A stretch of 64,000 bases of DNA from Xenorhabdus miraniensis (GTDB taxonomy: Bacteria > Pseudomonadota > Gammaproteobacteria > Enterobacterales > Enterobacteriaceae). Each line of letters starts with the position of its first letter. Position 1 is the stretch's first letter. The notes under the pieces were generated by a model. The model did not search any database. It worked only from the letters and a program-made list of their open reading frames with translations, and was not told the DNA's origin. The position numbers were made by a program, and so were the translations under genes. This document shows, in pieces, positions 1 through 8,222 of the stretch. The stretch spans positions 82,677-146,676 of the forward strand of contig NZ_NITZ01000009.1 of the NCBI RefSeq assembly GCF_002632615.1, in the 5' to 3' direction.

Positions 1-823
1 AATTCATGAACTTTTGTGCCAGCTCAGGCTGTTTGCTTGAGGCTAATTGGGCTGCGACTTCAATCTGCAAATAATGCCCTTCCTCGAATATCGCCGCCGC
101 ATAGTTATCTTTTTTCTCTGACATGATGTGATAACCCGGTGAAGTGGTATAGCTCAGCACCATATCACCTTCGCCTTTCAGGAACAGGCCATAGGCTTCA
201 CTCCACCCTTTCGTGACAGTAAGCGTCTTTTTGGCTACTTTCTGCCACTCCTGTGCGGTGTTATCGCCATAGAGATCCTGCATCCAGAGCAGGAAGCCCA
301 AGCCCGGAGTACTGGTGCGCGGGTCTTGATAAATAATCTTCCAGTTCTGGTGACTATTGATTAATTCATCCATACTTTTTGGTGGATGAGGTAAGGTGTT
401 CTTGTTGTAAATGAAGGCAAAGTAACCGTAATCGTAAGGAATAAATGTTGTATTGTTCCATGAGATGGGTAATTTCAGTTTTGATACATCAACATGGCTT
501 GTTGTGAACAATCCTGTTTGTTGGGCGGCTTGGATCAAGTTGTTATCCAATCCCAGCACGATATCTGCTGATGTTTTTTTGCCTTCCATTCTCAAACGGT
601 TCAGTAGGGATACGCCATCTTCCAGAGCAACAAGTTTCAGTTCACAACCACACTCTGCTTCAAAGGCTTTTTTAATGGCTGGCCCAGCCCCCCATTCAGA
701 GGCAAATGAATCATAAGTGTAAACTGTCAATGTTGGCTTCGATTGAGATGCTTGGGCAAAGACACAGGCAGAAATCAATAGCGTACTGATGGCGATAAAG
801 CTGAAAAATAATTTCTTAAACAC
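1..823 (-). CDS. thiB: Thiamine ABC transporter periplasmic binding protein (C-terminus cut by window edge)
   Basis: This gene encodes the periplasmic thiamine/TPP-binding component of the ThiBPQ importer. I read it by reverse-complementing the left edge. A GTG start at 823 is preceded by AGGAG, then a hydrophobic signal peptide ending near VFAQA, then LTVYTYDSFASEWG and LKLVALEDGVSLLNR, which match E. coli ThiB almost word for word. About 274 residues are present and the last visible ones are AQKFMN, so some 50 C-terminal residues plus thiP and thiQ should lie to the left. The TPP riboswitch directly upstream implies repression by thiamine pyrophosphate. Confidence 0.93.
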   Translation of the reverse strand, partial: MFKKLFFSFIAISTLLISACVFAQASQSKPTLTVYTYDSFASEWGAGPAIKKAFEAECGCELKLVALEDGVSLLNRLRMEGKKTSADIVLGLDNNLIQAAQQTGLFTTSHVDVSKLKLPISWNNTTFIPYDYGYFAFIYNKNTLPHPPKSMDELINSHQNWKIIYQDPRTSTPGLGFLLWMQDLYGDNTAQEWQKVAKKTLTVTKGWSEAYGLFLKGEGDMVLSYTTSPGYHIMSEKKDNYAAAIFEEGHYLQIEVAAQLASSKQPELAQKFMN

Positions 824-936
824 TTTGCTCTCCTGTACTTATGGACATTAGTTATTAACGTTCGTTATTGGCAGATTGGCAAAGGATCTGAGAAGGTGCT
901 AAATGATAATTACTTATTTTATATCAATGACTAGCG

Positions 937-1026
937 TCTCAAATCCCTACGCCGGTACTAACCGGTTCAGGTTCGACGGGTTTGTTCTCAGCAAAACTGT
1001 TTTATTACAGCCGCACCCCGTTGAGA
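937..1026 (-). promoter_or_regulatory. TPP riboswitch (THI element) upstream of thiB
   Basis: Read on the minus strand, the segment carries the THI-box landmarks in order: GGGGTGC, GCTGAGA, an ACCCGTCGAACCTGA segment, and GGTTAGTACCGGCGTAGGGA. The ends TCTCAA and TTGAGA pair to close helix P1. It lies about 115 bases upstream of the thiB start. The architecture is that of the thiamine pyrophosphate riboswitch that shuts off thiamine uptake genes. Confidence 0.96.
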
Positions 1027-1146
1027 TGGCGGTATTGTAGAGACTTAGGCTACGTCTGCAAAGTCCAATCATAGAGGTTTACCGCTTGAGATGAGTGTGA
1101 AACAATTAGCCATCTTTTCAAATGTATTTTATCGAGAGGTAGTCTG

Positions 1147-1677
1147 GTGATCGATGATGATGGCTACCGCCCGAATGTAGGAATTGTAATTTGTAATCGC
1201 CAAGGGCAGGTTCTGTGGGCCCGCCGTTATGGGCAGCATTCCTGGCAGTTTCCTCAGGGGGGTATCAATCCGGGGGAATCACCAGAGCAAGCGATGTATC
1301 GCGAGTTGTTCGAAGAAGTTGGTTTAAGTCGCAAAGACGTACGGGTTCTCGCCTCGACCCGTAGTTGGTTGCGTTACAAATTACCCAAGCGTTTGGTGCG
1401 TTGGGATACAAAGCCTGTTTGTATTGGGCAAAAGCAACGCTGGTTTTTATTGCAGTTGCTGTGTAATGAAGCAGATATTAATGTGCAGCGCAGTAATACG
1501 CCGGAATTTGATGGCTGGCGTTGGGTTAGTTATTGGTATCCTGTCCGGCAAGTGGTTTCCTTTAAACGGGATGTATACCGCCGCGTGATGAAAGAATTTT
1601 CTTCCATTGTGATGCCAATACAGGAATCTGCTTCACAGATACATTCACCTTATTTACATCGTCGTAGAAGAAGTTAG
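1147..1677 (+). CDS. rppH: RNA pyrophosphohydrolase RppH
   Basis: RppH removes pyrophosphate from the 5' triphosphate end of mRNAs and so starts RNase E-dependent decay. The protein has 176 residues, as in E. coli. It shows a full Nudix box, with G38, E44, R52, E53, E56, E57 and G59 in the canonical spacing. The start is GTG, with the conserved N-terminus [12 protein letters not shown]. ptsP begins 9 bases after the stop, as in other enterobacteria, so the two are probably cotranscribed. The C-terminal tail is basic and not conserved. Confidence 0.97.
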   Translation: MIDDDGYRPNVGIVICNRQGQVLWARRYGQHSWQFPQGGINPGESPEQAMYRELFEEVGLSRKDVRVLASTRSWLRYKLPKRLVRWDTKPVCIGQKQRWFLLQLLCNEADINVQRSNTPEFDGWRWVSYWYPVRQVVSFKRDVYRRVMKEFSSIVMPIQESASQIHSPYLHRRRRS

Positions 1678-1686
1678 GTAATTGTT

Positions 1687-3933
1687 ATGCTCACGCGCTT
1701 ACGGGAAATTGTCGAAAAAGTGGCTATGACAGCTAATTTATCTGAAGCGCTTGAGCTGTTGGTCAATGAAACTTGTCAGGCAATGAACACGGATGTCTGT
1801 TCTATTTATCTGGCAGATCATCAGCGACATTGTTATTACCTAATGGCAACCAAAGGGTTGAGAAAACCCCGGGGTCAAGCGATCAGTCTGGCCTTTGATG
1901 AAGGCGTCGTGGGCGAAGTCGGGCGTTTGTCTGAATTAATCAATCTCGCAGATGTTCGCGAACATCCTAGTTTCAAATATATCCCCCAAGTCAAGGAAGA
2001 AAGCCTGCGGGCTTTTTTAGGTGTGCCTATTATTTATCGCCGTCAGTTGCAGGGAATATTAGTTGTTCAGCAACTTGAACGGCGGCTGTTTGATGAAAGT
2101 GAAGAATCTTTCATGGTTACACTGGCGACACAGCTTGGTGTTATTCTTGCTCAGACGCAGACAAAAGGGTTATTTGGTCAGTACCGTCAAACCCGTATTA
2201 AGGCTCTCGCTATTTCTAATGGCATTGTCATGGCTCAGGGATGGCAAGATCGCTCACAACCTTTGCTGGATCAGGTATCTGAGGCATTGACGCTGGATTA
2301 TCAGGCTGAACGATCAAGACTGACTCGGGCCCTGGAACAAACTACAGCGGAGTGTCGCCGGATTAGCAAGCGTTTCACTGTGAGCTCACAGAAAGAAAGT
2401 GCTGCCATTTTTGATCTCTATTCTCATTTATTGAATGATCCCCAACTCAAGCAAGATCTGTTTTATTCCGTCGATAATGGTTTTATGGCGGAATGGGCAA
2501 TCAAAGTCGTGATTGAAAAATACGCCGAACAGTTTGCCAGCTTGCAAGACCCCTATATGCGAGAAAGAGCATCTGATCTGCGGGCGCTTGGGCAGCGGGT
2601 GTTGTTTCATCTGGATGATTCTTTCGCTGGCGCTGGTCAGTGGCCGGAACGCTTTATTCTGGTTGCCGATGAACTTAGTGCCAATTTGTTGGCTGAAATG
2701 CCGCAAGAACAGTTAGTTGGCGTGATTGTGCGTGACGGTGCGACGCATTCCCACTCTGCGATACTGGTTCGTGCGATGGGGATCCCGGCTATTATGGGAG
2801 CGGATATCCAACCTGAACTACTGCATAACCGGACGCTTATCCTTGATGGCTATCGCGGAGAGATTTTCGTTGAGCCAGAGCCGCTTATCGCTCAGGAATA
2901 TCGGCAGATCATTGAAGAAGAACGCGTCCTCAGCAAGCTGGCCGAAGGTGAACAGCAGCAGCGAGCACAGCTCAAGAGTGGTGAGCGGGTTTTGGTGCAA
3001 CTGAACGCGGGCCTGAGTCTGAAACATGAACAGCAAATAGCGGATAGTATTGATGGCGTCGGGCTATATCGCACAGAAATCCCCTTTATGCTGCATAACG
3101 GTTTTCCATCAGAAGATGAGCAGAAAAATCGTTATCAGGAGATGCTGGAACTTTTTCCTGATAAGCCTGTGGTGTTGAGAACACTGGATATTGGTGCAGA
3201 CAAACAACTTCCTTATATGCCCATCAGTGAAGATAACCCCTGTCTCGGCTGGAGAGGAATTCGTATCACTCTGGATCAGCCTGAGATTTTTCTCATTCAG
3301 CTTAGGGCTATGCTGAAAGCCAATATACACACCGGCAATCTAAAAATTCTTTTGCCAATGGTGACAAGTATTGAGGAAATTGATGAAGCTCGAAAACTGA
3401 TTGAAAGAGCGAAAGCTGAGGTTGAGCAAACCATCTCTGACATAATCCCCATGCCCCAGATTGGTATCATGATTGAAGTGCCATCTACGATTTTTCTGTT
3501 GCCGCAGTTAAAGAAGCGGGTTGATTTTGTCTCTATTGGCACGAATGACTTAACCCAGTATTTACTTGCAGTGGATCGCAATAATACCCATGTCGCTTCA
3601 CTCTATGATAATTTACACCCTGCGGTGATTAAGGCGCTAAAACTGGCCTTTGATGAATGTCAACGCCTTGATCTTCCTATCAGCATATGTGGTGAAATGG
3701 CGGGTTTACCGATGGGAGCATTAATATTGCTTGGTTTAGGTTATCGTAGCCTGAGCATGAGTGGCCGAAGTGTTCCACGCATCAAATATTTGTTGCGCCA
3801 ATTGGGTGTTAACAAACTCGAAAGCCTGATAGATGTGGTACTGAAAGCCGAAACCAGCCAGCAGGTAAAAACTTTGTCAGCCGAGTTTATGGAATCGCAT
3901 GGGCTGGGAGGATTAATCCGAGGCGGTATTTAG
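1687..3933 (+). CDS. ptsP: Phosphoenolpyruvate-protein phosphotransferase EI-Ntr
   Basis: This is enzyme I of the nitrogen-related PTS, which passes phosphate from PEP to NPr (PtsO) and on to PtsN to regulate potassium and nitrogen metabolism. It has 748 residues. An N-terminal GAF domain (about 1-150) distinguishes it from PtsI. The phosphohistidine segment THSHSAILVRAMGIPAIMG places the active histidine at residue 356. The C-terminal PEP-binding TIM barrel contains GVGLYRTE and an ISICGEMAG segment with a cysteine near 668. It follows rppH at once. Confidence 0.97.
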   Translation: MLTRLREIVEKVAMTANLSEALELLVNETCQAMNTDVCSIYLADHQRHCYYLMATKGLRKPRGQAISLAFDEGVVGEVGRLSELINLADVREHPSFKYIPQVKEESLRAFLGVPIIYRRQLQGILVVQQLERRLFDESEESFMVTLATQLGVILAQTQTKGLFGQYRQTRIKALAISNGIVMAQGWQDRSQPLLDQVSEALTLDYQAERSRLTRALEQTTAECRRISKRFTVSSQKESAAIFDLYSHLLNDPQLKQDLFYSVDNGFMAEWAIKVVIEKYAEQFASLQDPYMRERASDLRALGQRVLFHLDDSFAGAGQWPERFILVADELSANLLAEMPQEQLVGVIVRDGATHSHSAILVRAMGIPAIMGADIQPELLHNRTLILDGYRGEIFVEPEPLIAQEYRQIIEEERVLSKLAEGEQQQRAQLKSGERVLVQLNAGLSLKHEQQIADSIDGVGLYRTEIPFMLHNGFPSEDEQKNRYQEMLELFPDKPVVLRTLDIGADKQLPYMPISEDNPCLGWRGIRITLDQPEIFLIQLRAMLKANIHTGNLKILLPMVTSIEEIDEARKLIERAKAEVEQTISDIIPMPQIGIMIEVPSTIFLLPQLKKRVDFVSIGTNDLTQYLLAVDRNNTHVASLYDNLHPAVIKALKLAFDECQRLDLPISICGEMAGLPMGALILLGLGYRSLSMSGRSVPRIKYLLRQLGVNKLESLIDVVLKAETSQQVKTLSAEFMESHGLGGLIRGGI

Positions 3934-4154
3934 CATTAAATCAGCTCAAAATCCCTTGGAATAGGCATTGGAGTTAATTCAAAAACACCGTGAATTTTAT
4001 GCTTGAAATTCGATGTCTGACGATAAGGGCGGAGAACAGTCACTTGGCTATGCTATTATTTGTCTGGAGTTATTCAAGCAAAATAATTTATTCGCATAAG
4101 ATAATTTATCCGCCATATCATTTATTCACACAACATTACTTTTAGTGGGGAACG

Positions 4155-5045
4155 ATGAGCACTAGCTATCTGGAATTTCCTAAAATTGACCCAGTCATAT
4201 TTTCAATCGGGCCTGTATCCCTCCACTGGTACGGTTTTATGTATCTGGTTGGTTTTGTTTTTGCCATGTGGCTGGCAAATCGCCGTGCAGCAAAACCCAA
4301 CAGTGGCTGGAATAAAACCGAAGTTGAGAACTTACTATATGCAGGGTTTGTCGGGGTTTTCGTCGGTGGACGCCTCGGTTATGTTCTGTTTTATAACCTT
4401 CCAATGTTCCTTGATAACCCTCTTTATCTGTTTAAGGTTTGGGATGGCGGCATGTCCTTCCACGGTGGGCTGGTAGGGGTTATCTGCGCCATGTGGTGGT
4501 TTTCCCGCCGGACTAAACGTCATTTCTTACAGGTCGCTGACTTCGTTGCCCCATTGGTTCCTTTTGGTTTGGGCATGGGGCGTATCGGTAACTTTATCAA
4601 TGGCGAACTGTGGGGGCGTGTCACGCTTGATACGCCATGGGCGATGTTGTTCCCGGGTTCCCGCAGTGAAGATATCGCATTGGCGACAACCGATCCTTCT
4701 TTATGGCCGATTTTGGAAAAATATGGTGTCCTGCCTCGCCATCCATCACAGTTATACGAGATGGTGCTTGAAGGTATTGTGCTGTTTATCATCCTTAATT
4801 TATTTATCCGTAAACCACGTCCGATGGGAAGCATTTCAGGCCTGTTCCTGATTGGTTACGGCGCATTCCGTATAATAGTCGAATTTTTCCGCCAGCCTGA
4901 TGCGCAGCTCGGGCTGTTTGAAGGGATTAGTATGGGGCAAATCCTTTCTGTTCCAATGATTCTGGTCGGAATTTTAATGATGGTATGGGCGTATAAAAGC
5001 CCTGGCAACAAAGCTCGAAACAATAAGGTACAAGAGGCAAAATGA
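4155..5045 (+). CDS. lgt: Prolipoprotein diacylglyceryl transferase
   Basis: Lgt transfers diacylglycerol from phosphatidylglycerol to the lipobox cysteine of prolipoproteins in the inner membrane, the first step of lipoprotein maturation. The 296-residue protein has about seven membrane segments. It carries the family signature [14 protein letters not shown] with the essential arginine at 143, and an HGGLVG segment. The RBS is GGGGAA just before the ATG at 4155. The stop overlaps the thyA start in an ATGA arrangement, which indicates translational coupling. The 221 bases upstream contain only a loose AT-rich repeat (about 4075-4135). Confidence 0.97.
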   Translation: MSTSYLEFPKIDPVIFSIGPVSLHWYGFMYLVGFVFAMWLANRRAAKPNSGWNKTEVENLLYAGFVGVFVGGRLGYVLFYNLPMFLDNPLYLFKVWDGGMSFHGGLVGVICAMWWFSRRTKRHFLQVADFVAPLVPFGLGMGRIGNFINGELWGRVTLDTPWAMLFPGSRSEDIALATTDPSLWPILEKYGVLPRHPSQLYEMVLEGIVLFIILNLFIRKPRPMGSISGLFLIGYGAFRIIVEFFRQPDAQLGLFEGISMGQILSVPMILVGILMMVWAYKSPGNKARNNKVQEAK

Positions 5046-5836
5046 AACAGTATCTGGATTTAATGAAAAAAGTGCTGGAAGAAGGCACGGCAAAAGATGA
5101 CCGTACCGGTACGGGAACTCTCTCTATCTTTGGTCATCAGATGCGTTTCAATTTGCAAGAAGGTTTCCCGCTGGTAACAACCAAGCGTTGTCATCTTCGC
5201 TCCATCATCCATGAACTGCTTTGGTTCTTAAATGGTGATACCAATACCCAATATCTGCATGATAATGGCGTGACCATCTGGGATGAATGGGCTGACGAAA
5301 ATGGCGATTTGGGGCCTGTTTACGGTAAACAATGGCGCGCCTGGGGCTCGGCGGATGGTCGTCAAGTCGATCAATTAACCCAAGTTATTGAACAATTGAA
5401 AAATGATCCTGATTCACGCCGGATTATTGTTTCAGCATGGAATGTTGGCGAGTTGGATAAAATGGCATTGGCGCCATGCCATGCTTTTTTCCAATTCTAT
5501 GTGGCCGATGGCAAACTGTCCTGTCAGCTTTACCAGCGTTCCTGTGATGTGTTTTTAGGATTGCCATTCAACATTGCCAGCTATGCTTTGTTAGTGCATA
5601 TGATGGCTCAACAGTGTGATCTTGAAGTGGGTGATTTTGTTTGGACAGGTGGAGATACCCATCTTTACAGTAATCATATGGAACAAACTAAACTTCAGTT
5701 AAGCCGTGAGCCACGTGCGTTACCTAAATTGGTTATTAAGCGTAAGCCTGATTCATTGTTTGATTATCGATTCGAAGACTTTGAAATTGTGGGTTATGAT
5801 CCACATCCGGGCATCAAAGCCCCAGTCGCGATTTAA
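5042..5836 (+). CDS. thyA: Thymidylate synthase
   Basis: ThyA methylates dUMP to dTMP using methylene-tetrahydrofolate. It is 264 residues long, identical in length to the E. coli enzyme. The catalytic cysteine is C146 within [13 protein letters not shown], and the Arg-rich phosphate site [16 protein letters not shown] is intact. Its ATG overlaps the lgt stop by four bases. A hairpin (TTAAGAAAC paired with GTTTCTTAA, 5833-5860) overlaps the stop codon, and a stronger terminator follows. Confidence 0.98.
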   Translation: MKQYLDLMKKVLEEGTAKDDRTGTGTLSIFGHQMRFNLQEGFPLVTTKRCHLRSIIHELLWFLNGDTNTQYLHDNGVTIWDEWADENGDLGPVYGKQWRAWGSADGRQVDQLTQVIEQLKNDPDSRRIIVSAWNVGELDKMALAPCHAFFQFYVADGKLSCQLYQRSCDVFLGLPFNIASYALLVHMMAQQCDLEVGDFVWTGGDTHLYSNHMEQTKLQLSREPRALPKLVIKRKPDSLFDYRFEDFEIVGYDPHPGIKAPVAI

Positions 5837-5877
5837 GAAACGATACCAATAGTTTCTTAACGTAATACCAAATTATT

Positions 5878-5905
5878 AAAGAGCGGGTTTTGCCTGCTCT
5901 TTTTA
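5878..5905 (+). terminator. Rho-independent terminator of lgt-thyA
   Basis: AAAGAGCGGG pairs with GCCTGCTCTTT around a short loop, and the stem is followed directly by a T-run. It ends the lgt-thyA unit. The following roughly 220 bases before ppdA are AT-rich with no gene that I can see. Confidence 0.85.
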
Positions 5906-6126
5906 CATTTATCGCCAGAGGTTCTCAATATTAAAAATTAGCTGCTTGTCACTTTTGCGTGTTGCCTCCCAAATAAAATGAAAGAGATTATTTCATCGTT
6001 ATTTTTCCCTGAAATCACTTCGCATAATGAAATAAATTGTCTTCCTATTTTTCTATGAATCAAAGATATTTTAGCCGAAAGAATCACGCCTTAATTATAA
6101 AAGGAATTGGCGTATAAGAGATTGAT

Positions 6127-6708
6127 ATGAGAATAATTATTAAGACGACAAATACTAAGGTAGAAAATTGTCCAGAAAATAGTTTATTAAATTGCAAAGC
6201 AAATAGGCGAGTAAACAGACCTGAACAATCAGGGTTTACATTATTGGAGTTATTGATAGCGATGCTGATTATCTCCATTAGTTTGTCTTATGGACTGTAT
6301 TATTGGGGGCAATATCAAAACCGCCTGCGCTTGCAATCAGCGGTGCACAATGTTTTGTCCTTTATGGAAAGGCAACAGGCTTTGGCAAATTATCTGAACC
6401 AAGATCGTACACTATGGTTAGTCATGGGGCATTCTTGGTGTCTGATATCTTCTGTGACCAAGGTATCTGATTGTAGTGCAGAACATGGAGAACGGGTTAA
6501 TTCTCCTCATGGCGATGTTTTTTTGGCGTCATCTACGACTGAACGCATTGATTTTTATGGCATTAGAAACACGGCAATGCCGGCCAGTTTCATGCTGGCA
6601 AATTCTGCGGGTGAAATTAGTATTGTGATTTCGGGACGCGGTCGGATTAGAACGTGCAGTAATACAATTAGCCAACTTCCTGATTGTGAAGGAATAAAAA
6701 ATCCATGA
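6127..6708 (+). CDS. ppdA: Prepilin peptidase-dependent minor pseudopilin PpdA
   Basis: This is a type IV pilin-like minor pseudopilin. It carries the class III signal QSG/FTLLELLIAMLIISISL near residues 35-50, where prepilin peptidase would cut after the glycine and the following hydrophobic helix inserts in the membrane. The pre-sequence of about 36 residues is unusually long. The ATG at 6127 has only a weak AAGAG upstream, so a later start cannot be excluded. It opens the ppdA-ppdB-ygdB-ppdC-recC run known from E. coli. Its role in a pilus or secretion pseudopilus is not established. Confidence 0.85.
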   Translation: MRIIIKTTNTKVENCPENSLLNCKANRRVNRPEQSGFTLLELLIAMLIISISLSYGLYYWGQYQNRLRLQSAVHNVLSFMERQQALANYLNQDRTLWLVMGHSWCLISSVTKVSDCSAEHGERVNSPHGDVFLASSTTERIDFYGIRNTAMPASFMLANSAGEISIVISGRGRIRTCSNTISQLPDCEGIKNP

Positions 6709-7376
6709 TCATGATGCTGGCTGCTTTTCGCTTTAAAACTACTTTTCGTTTTAAAACTACCTTCTGTTTTAAGACTATGTTCTGTTTTAAACAAAAACAG
6801 GCAGGGTTTTCCTTGTTGGAAATAATGGTAGCCATGTTGATTAGTAGTGTTATTTTTATTGCCATGACCAAAACCTATCCGGTTTTGTCTGGTCAGGTCT
6901 TCGATCTCTATCGTAAATATCGTCTGCATTATTTGGTGAATAGAACCGTTTATTTGATGGAAAAAGATATCCGGCGGGCAGGTTATTGTCAGGATAAAAA
7001 ACAGTGTGAAGGTGAGCCATTGATCATTAAAAATAAGAATACAGAACCTGCCAGCTCCTGTTTTATTGTCGCTTTTGATCTAAACCTAAATAATCGATGG
7101 GAAAAACCTGATCATATTGAATCCGAGTTTTTTGGCTATCGTCTGAATAACCGGGCGCTTGAATGGAAAAGAGGGGCGGGTGATTGTCAGGAAAATGGTT
7201 GGGAAAGGTTATTTGATCCTAAAGAGATTGTGATTGATATCTTCTACCTTGAAAAATCACAGGCAAAAAAAGGGCCGATTTTTGTCACTCTGTCCATTAA
7301 AGCCCATTGGCTGAAATCTTCATCAATTGTCTATCATCACCAAACGACAATCCGGCTACGTAATGTCAGGGAATAA
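6705..7376 (+). CDS. ppdB: Prepilin peptidase-dependent minor pseudopilin PpdB
   Basis: PpdB is a minor pseudopilin of 223 residues with the processing site QAG/FSLLEIMVAMLISSVIF at about residues 33-50. Its ATG overlaps the ppdA stop. The stretch before the cleavage site is odd: it consists of repeats of the type RFKTTF-RFKTTF-CFKTMF-CFKQKQ, produced by an 18-bp tandem repeat in the DNA. The leader is much longer and more basic than normal prepilin leaders. The mature part contains several cysteines, as in the family. Confidence 0.88.
   Translation: MIMMLAAFRFKTTFRFKTTFCFKTMFCFKQKQAGFSLLEIMVAMLISSVIFIAMTKTYPVLSGQVFDLYRKYRLHYLVNRTVYLMEKDIRRAGYCQDKKQCEGEPLIIKNKNTEPASSCFIVAFDLNLNNRWEKPDHIESEFFGYRLNNRALEWKRGAGDCQENGWERLFDPKEIVIDIFYLEKSQAKKGPIFVTLSIKAHWLKSSSIVYHHQTTIRLRNVRE
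6729..6792 (+). repeat. 18-bp tandem repeat in the ppdB leader
   Basis: Three units of 18 bp (starting at 6729, 6747 and 6765) and a partial fourth follow one another, with the common core TTTTAAAACTAC or close variants. Since 18 is a multiple of three, each unit adds six residues to the prepilin leader without shifting the frame. Confidence 0.85.
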
Positions 7377-7383
7377 AGAAAAT

Positions 7384-7842
7384 ATGGCAAACAAGCAGCA
7401 GGGAAATATTTTGCTGGTATCGATAATAATGTTATTGGCGCTGAGCTTAATGATGTTGAAAGCGCTCCATTATCAACAAGAAAACGCGATGCTTATGATG
7501 ATGGATGAACAACATTATCTGAATGCTTTTCTGCGGGCGGAATCCTCACTGGCATGGGGAAAGGTGCAACCGTGGCAGATCAATCAGCAAGAAATGGATG
7601 ATTGGTTTTGTTTGCAACAGACAGAGTTTAATTTGAAAAGCTGTTTAAGACGTTATTCAGATGAGCTTTTTTTATTAAAAGGAATAGCTCCATTCACCTC
7701 AGGGGAAAATATTGAACTTTATCAATGGATGAAACAGATGAAACACTTAAATCAGGATACACTTATTTCTGTTGGGCTGATTCCCGTTGAAAGTGGTTGG
7801 TTAGATTTTTGCCCTGTTCCTCAGGTTGAATTTTGTTTATGA
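7384..7842 (+). CDS. ygdB: YgdB family protein (DUF2509), minor pilin-cluster component
   Basis: This is a membrane-anchored protein of about 152 residues with a single N-terminal hydrophobic segment (NILLVSIIMLLALSLMML) and no classical prepilin cleavage site. The segments SSLAWGKVQPWQ and GWLDFCP match E. coli YgdB. I chose ATG 7384 because the product then aligns with E. coli YgdB from its first residue. An in-frame ATG at 7363 overlaps the end of ppdB. It is the conserved partner of ppdA, ppdB and ppdC. Its molecular role is unknown. Confidence 0.82.
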   Translation: MANKQQGNILLVSIIMLLALSLMMLKALHYQQENAMLMMMDEQHYLNAFLRAESSLAWGKVQPWQINQQEMDDWFCLQQTEFNLKSCLRRYSDELFLLKGIAPFTSGENIELYQWMKQMKHLNQDTLISVGLIPVESGWLDFCPVPQVEFCL

Positions 7843-8222
7843 AAAGGAACCTCCACCTCGGCCGGCAAGAAGGCATGAGTCTGCCAGAAGTTCTGGTAGC
7901 ATCTGTTGTATTTGCGATCTCATTATTGGGGTTAATGCGCTACCATCAGGCATTGTCAGCAAATTTTCAGCAATATTGGGGGCAACTTAAGGCAATCCGT
8001 TATGCCCATGATCAGTTGGAACAGTATGAACGTTTGGAAGGGCAAATAGGCTCGGGTAAAACAGAGGGAGAAACGGCGTCAAGGCAGAAATGGAAAATGG
8101 AGTTTCAACGAGAGTTTCACTCTTTGGAATGCTTTCAGGTAACGGTTAAATTGACAGTATATTACAATAAACCAAGTAAATTAGAACGCTGGTTTTGTGC
8201 AAGTGGGAGCATTGATGTTTAG
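7839..8222 (+). CDS. ppdC: Prepilin peptidase-dependent minor pseudopilin PpdC
   Basis: This short pseudopilin of about 127 residues has the processing site QEG/MSLPEVLVASVVFAISLLGL. The ATG at 7839 overlaps the ygdB stop as ATGA; a TTG at 7833 is a less likely start. Its 3' end overlaps the start of recC by 8 bases, so pseudopilin and recombination genes are translationally linked, as in E. coli. Confidence 0.86.
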   Translation: MKRNLHLGRQEGMSLPEVLVASVVFAISLLGLMRYHQALSANFQQYWGQLKAIRYAHDQLEQYERLEGQIGSGKTEGETASRQKWKMEFQREFHSLECFQVTVKLTVYYNKPSKLERWFCASGSIDV

